From assembly GCA_002391525.1 (NCBI GenBank), contig DGFE01000185.1, positions 1-19,479 on the forward strand: 19,479 bases of DNA, read 5' to 3'. A program made the position numbers and the translations under genes. Every line of letters begins with the position of its first letter. Within the stretch, counting starts at the first letter, position 1. The notes under the pieces are model-generated. The model had not been told where the DNA came from, did no database searches, and saw nothing but the letters and a program-made list of their open reading frames with translations. This DNA is from Competibacteraceae bacterium UBA3908. GTDB lineage: Bacteria; Pseudomonadota; Gammaproteobacteria; Competibacterales; Competibacteraceae. Below are positions 14,058 through 19,479 of the stretch, piece by piece.

Positions 14058-15110
14058 ATGCGCATCGAAGCCGATCTGAAACTGGGTTTCAAGGACGTTC
14101 TGATCCGACCCAAACGTTCGACGCTGAGCAGCCGTTCCCAAGTCAGTCTGGAGAGGACCTTCAAGTTCCGCCACACCGGCCGGACCTGGACCGGCATTCC
14201 CATCATGGCCGCCAACATGGATACTGTCGGCACCTTCGCGATGGCGGGGGCGCTGGCGCGACATGGGCTGTTCACGGCGGTCCACAAGCATTACCCGGTG
14301 GAGGAGTGGGAAACATTCGCGGCGGCGCGGCGAACCGTCGGCCAGGATCACCTCCTGGCGAACGTGGCGGTCAGCAGCGGCATTCTCGACAGCGATCTCG
14401 ACAAACTGAACCGGATCTTGGAACGCTGCCCGGAGCTGGCCTGCATCTGCCTGGACGTGGCGAACGGCTATTCCGAACATTTCGTCCAACAGATCGGCAA
14501 GGTGCGGGCGTGGCATCCCGACAAAATCATCATGGCCGGCAACGTGGTGACCGGCGAGATGGTGGAGCAATTGCTGCTGTCGGGCGCCGACATCGTCAAG
14601 GTCGGCATCGGTCCCGGCTCGGTCTGCACGACCCGGGTCAAGACCGGGGTCGGCTATCCGCAACTGTCGGCGATCATCGAGTGCGCGGACGCGGCACATG
14701 GCTTGTCCGGGCAGATCGTCTCGGACGGCGGTTGTACCTGCGCGGGGGATGTGGCCAAGGCGTTCGGGGCGGGTGCGGATTTCGTGATGCTGGGCGGGAT
14801 GCTGGCGGGGCACGACGAGGGCGGCGGCGAGATATTGGAGCAGGACGGGCAACGCCGGGTCAGGTTCTATGGGATGAGTTCCAGGACGGCCATGGAGAAG
14901 TACAGCGGCGGGGTGGCCGACTATCGCGCCTCGGAGGGCAAAACCGTCAGCGTTCCCTACCGGGGGCCGGTGGAGGAAACCCTCAAGGACATCCTGGGCG
15001 GATTGCGCTCGGCGTGTACCTACGTCGGCGCCAGCCAGCTCAAGGAACTGACCAAGCGCACCACCTTCGTGCGGGTCAGCGAACAGGAAAACCCGGTTTT
15101 CAACGAATGA
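14058..15110 (+). CDS. guaC: GMP reductase GuaC
   Basis: A 350-residue TIM-barrel enzyme reducing GMP to IMP with NADPH, a purine-salvage step in the cytoplasm. It is GuaC and not IMP dehydrogenase: there is no CBS-domain insertion, length matches E. coli GuaC (347), and AADLKLGFKDVLIRPKRSTL-like N-terminal residues plus LGGMLAGHDEGGGE are GuaC hallmarks. The catalytic cysteine is Cys190 in VGIGPGSVCTTRVKTGVGYP, and MAANMDTVGTF (50-60) is the usual substrate-side loop. The ATG directly follows the malQ stop with no spacer. The last codon overlaps the thiM start in an ATGA arrangement. Nothing in the sequence explains why a purine gene sits behind glycogen genes. Confidence 0.95.
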   Translation: MRIEADLKLGFKDVLIRPKRSTLSSRSQVSLERTFKFRHTGRTWTGIPIMAANMDTVGTFAMAGALARHGLFTAVHKHYPVEEWETFAAARRTVGQDHLLANVAVSSGILDSDLDKLNRILERCPELACICLDVANGYSEHFVQQIGKVRAWHPDKIIMAGNVVTGEMVEQLLLSGADIVKVGIGPGSVCTTRVKTGVGYPQLSAIIECADAAHGLSGQIVSDGGCTCAGDVAKAFGAGADFVMLGGMLAGHDEGGGEILEQDGQRRVRFYGMSSRTAMEKYSGGVADYRASEGKTVSVPYRGPVEETLKDILGGLRSACTYVGASQLKELTKRTTFVRVSEQENPVFNE

Positions 15111-15937
15111 GTCCTTCAGCCATGACGCTACCAGCCGAGGCGATCTGGACACTGCTGGCCGCCGTGCGCGCACGGCGGCCGCTGGTGCACAACATCACCA
15201 ACTTCGTGGTGATGAACAATTCCGCGAACGCGCTGCTGGCCCTCGGGGCCTCGCCGGCGATGATCCATTCCAGCGATGAGGTGGAGGATTTCGTCGCCAT
15301 CAGCCAGGCGGTGGTGATCAACATCGGCACGCTGTATTCGGAACAGATCGCGGCCTGCAAGCTGGCGGCGGCGAAGGCGAGGGCGGTAGGGGTGCCGTGG
15401 ATTCTCGATCCGGTGGGAGCGGGCGCGACGCCGTACCGACGGGCGGCGGCGGGTGCGCTGGCGCGACTGGAACCCAGCGTCATCCGGGGCAACGGGTCGG
15501 AAATCATCACCCTGGCGGAGCAGACGCAAGCCGGGTCGGGCAGGGGAGTGGATAGCTCGCACCGTTCCGAAGCGGCTCTGGGCGCGGCGCGACAACTGGC
15601 GATGGATACCAGGGCCGTCGTGGCAATCACGGGGGCGGTGGATTATGTGACCGACGGTCACCGCGTCGCGGCTATCGAAAACGGCCATCCCCTGATGACG
15701 CGCGTCACCGGTTTGGGATGCTCGGCGACGGCGGTCATCGGGGCGTTTCTGGCGGTGGAGCGCGATCCGTTCGCGGCGACCGTGGCGGGACTGGCGGTGT
15801 TCGGCGTGGCGGGGGAGATCGCGGCGACCGGGTCGGCGGGACCCGGAACCTTGCAAGTCGCCCTGCTGGACGCCTTGTACGCCCTGGAGGAAACGACGTT
15901 CGTCAAGGCGTGCAGATGCCGAACGATTGCTCCCTGA
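15107..15937 (+). CDS. thiM: Hydroxyethylthiazole kinase ThiM
   Basis: A 276-residue kinase that phosphorylates 4-methyl-5-(2-hydroxyethyl)thiazole for thiamine salvage. Family motifs are RPLVHNITNFVVMNNSANAL then LALGASPAM in the first 60 residues, WILDPVGAGATPYR, VIRGNGSEI, TGAVDYVTDG and VTGLGCSATAVIGAFLA, which holds the conserved Gly-Cys near the active site. Length is slightly above E. coli ThiM (262). The start is placed at the ATG overlapping the guaC stop by four bases; an ATG at 15122 is a possible alternative, and neither has a strong ribosome site. The frame is open far upstream through malQ and guaC in another frame, which is a GC-rich artefact and not a fusion. No thiamine riboswitch or other thi gene was seen nearby. 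It ends 19 bases from the convergent gltD. Confidence 0.92.
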   Translation: MSPSAMTLPAEAIWTLLAAVRARRPLVHNITNFVVMNNSANALLALGASPAMIHSSDEVEDFVAISQAVVINIGTLYSEQIAACKLAAAKARAVGVPWILDPVGAGATPYRRAAAGALARLEPSVIRGNGSEIITLAEQTQAGSGRGVDSSHRSEAALGAARQLAMDTRAVVAITGAVDYVTDGHRVAAIENGHPLMTRVTGLGCSATAVIGAFLAVERDPFAATVAGLAVFGVAGEIAATGSAGPGTLQVALLDALYALEETTFVKACRCRTIAP

Positions 15938-15956
15938 ACGTCGGGCGCTGACAACC

Positions 15957-17396
15957 TCAGACTGGCAACTCCGAACTTCCCATCAAATATTCGTCCACCG
16001 CGCGCGCGCATTGCCTGCCCTCGCGAATCGCCCATACCACCAGCGACTGGCCACGCCGCATGTCGCCGGCAGTAAAGATTTTGTTGACCGAGGTCTGGTA
16101 ATCGTCGGTGCTGGCGGAAACATTGCCGCGCTGGTCCAAGGCCACGCCCAAATCCCGCAGCATCCCCTGGTGCACCGGATGGACGAAGCCCATCGCCAGC
16201 AACACCAGGTCGGCCTCGAGTTCGAACTCGCTGCCTGGCAGCTCGGCCATGAGCTGCCGACCGGCGACCTGTCGCCATTCCAGCCGCGCCACTTCAATCG
16301 CCCTCACCTGGTCGTCCTGGCCGAGGAAGCGCCTGGTGCCGACCGCCCAGTCGCGTTCGCAGCCTTCCTCGTGGGAGGTCGAGGTGCGCAGCTTGAGCGG
16401 CCAGTTCGGCCAGGTCAACAGCTTGTTTTCGTGCAGCGGCGGCTTGGGCATGATCTCCAACTGGGTCACGGAGCGGGCGCCCTGGCGGTTCGAGGTGCCG
16501 ACACAGTCGGAACCGGTGTCGCCGCCGCCGATCACCACCACCTGCTTGCCGGTGGCCAGAATTTCCCGTTCGGGCGGGATCTTCTGGCCAGCGACCCGGC
16601 GGTTCTGCTGGGTCAGAAAATCCATGGCGAAGTGGATACCGCGCAATTCACGGCCCGGTACGTTCAGGTCGCGCGGCTGCTCGGCGCCGCCGGCCAGCAC
16701 CATGGCATCGAACTCGGCCAGCAGCGCGCGGGCCTGGATATCGGCTCCGACATGACTGTTGGGGCGGAATTCCACGCCTTCGGCCCGCATCTGCGCCAGC
16801 CGGCGGTCGATCAGCCGGGCTTCCAGCTTGAAGTCGGGGATACCATAGCGCAACAGGCCGCCGATGCGGTCGTTCTTCTCGAACACCACCACGGCATGGC
16901 CCGCCCGGGCCAATTGCTGGGCGCAGGCCAGCCCAGCCGGCCCGGAGCCGATCACCGCCACCCGTTTGCCGGTGCGATGGGCGGCAATCCGCGGGGCGAC
17001 CCAGCCTTCCGCCCAGCCTCGGTCGATGATGGCGCACTCGATATCCTTGATGGTCACCGGCTGGTCGTTGAAATTGAGGGTGCAGGAGGCTTCGCACGGC
17101 GCCGGGCAAATCCGGCCGGTGAATTCGGGGAAATTGTTGGTAGAGTGCAAGACCTCCAGGGCCTCGCGCCAGTTGCCGCGATACACCAGATCGTTCCAGT
17201 CCGGGATGATGTTGTGGACCGGACAGCCCTGGTGGCAGTAGGGAACGCCACAGTCCATGCAGCGGGCGGCCTGCTCGCGAACCTGCGGATCGGGCAGGGG
17301 AATCACGAAATCGCGGAAGTGCTTGACCCGTTCGCCGACCGGCGCATAACCATGGTCGTGACGGGCGATCTCCAGAAAACCGGTTGGTTTACCCAT
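15957..17396 (-). CDS. gltD: Glutamate synthase (NADPH) small subunit GltD
   Basis: A 479-residue flavoprotein subunit that passes electrons from NADPH to GltB for glutamate formation from 2-oxoglutarate and glutamine. The N-terminal domain carries cysteine groups for two 4Fe-4S clusters: Cys46, Cys49, Cys54 and Cys58 in CMDCGVPYCHQGCP, and Cys97, Cys101 and Cys105 in ICPAPCEASC. The FAD-binding motif is VIGSGPAGLACAQQLARAG (148-166), followed by GGLLRYGIPDFKL; the NADPH site includes VIGGGDTGSDCVGTSNRQGA. ATAGD-type FAD closure appears as IFTAGDMRRGQSLVVWAI near the C-terminus. Length agrees with the family (about 470-490). It begins 28 bases after the gltB stop, giving the usual gltBD operon. 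Confidence 0.96.
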   Translation of the reverse strand: MGKPTGFLEIARHDHGYAPVGERVKHFRDFVIPLPDPQVREQAARCMDCGVPYCHQGCPVHNIIPDWNDLVYRGNWREALEVLHSTNNFPEFTGRICPAPCEASCTLNFNDQPVTIKDIECAIIDRGWAEGWVAPRIAAHRTGKRVAVIGSGPAGLACAQQLARAGHAVVVFEKNDRIGGLLRYGIPDFKLEARLIDRRLAQMRAEGVEFRPNSHVGADIQARALLAEFDAMVLAGGAEQPRDLNVPGRELRGIHFAMDFLTQQNRRVAGQKIPPEREILATGKQVVVIGGGDTGSDCVGTSNRQGARSVTQLEIMPKPPLHENKLLTWPNWPLKLRTSTSHEEGCERDWAVGTRRFLGQDDQVRAIEVARLEWRQVAGRQLMAELPGSEFELEADLVLLAMGFVHPVHQGMLRDLGVALDQRGNVSASTDDYQTSVNKIFTAGDMRRGQSLVVWAIREGRQCARAVDEYLMGSSELPV

Positions 17397-17424
17397 ATAC
17401 GTTCAGCCTTTCATCTTTAAGCTG

Positions 17425-19479
<2,055 letters not shown>

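Noticed and set aside
13349..15937. 862-codon frame suggesting a malQ/guaC-overlapping fusion to ThiM
   Set aside because: Only the part after 15107 has homology (ThiM); the upstream part reads malQ and guaC out of frame and is Arg/Gly-rich noise.

Overview
The window is a GC-rich, tightly packed stretch of bacterial chromosome with no gap over 300 bases between genes. CysB, GltB/GltD, a CysTWA sulfate transporter, a YhdN-type DUF1992 protein and a Tus-like replication-terminator protein together point to a gammaproteobacterium. The dense set of glycogen genes would suit a glycogen-storing lineage such as Competibacteraceae, but that family-level guess is inference. The first 19 bases are a Nextera/Tn5 mosaic-end adapter, so this is the untrimmed end of a draft contig and the first gene is cut.

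Layout. Positions 21-728 (+) hold the 3' part of an AIM24/TIGR00266 family gene. From 11030 down to 824 everything is on the minus strand, in transcription order: glgB, a 72-codon internally deleted glgA remnant, cysB, a Tus-like gene, glgX, cysT, cysW, cysA and a DUF1992 gene. A divergent control region at 11031-11245 separates glgB from the plus-strand run glgC, malQ, guaC, thiM (11246-15937). This run converges on gltD and the 3' part of gltB (15957-19479, minus), and gltB runs off the end of the window.

How the genes work together. GlgC makes ADP-glucose, GlgB adds alpha-1,6 branches, GlgX debranches and MalQ reshuffles malto-oligosaccharides, so the window carries most of a glycogen cycle. 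The local glycogen synthase gene is broken: only the GlgA N-terminus fused to what looks like its C-terminus is left. Sulfur assimilation is represented by CysTWA (sulfate/thiosulfate import, without a binding-protein gene here) and its likely activator CysB. GltBD makes glutamate, GuaC converts GMP to IMP, and ThiM salvages thiazole.

The most unusual part is the Tus-like gene at 6620-7522. A 10-base motif, TTATATCATC, lies over its predicted promoter and again just past its stop codon, and a one-mismatch copy lies at 771-780. These are candidate binding (Ter-like) sites. The glgA remnant, which overlaps both glgB and cysB, is the second point of interest.
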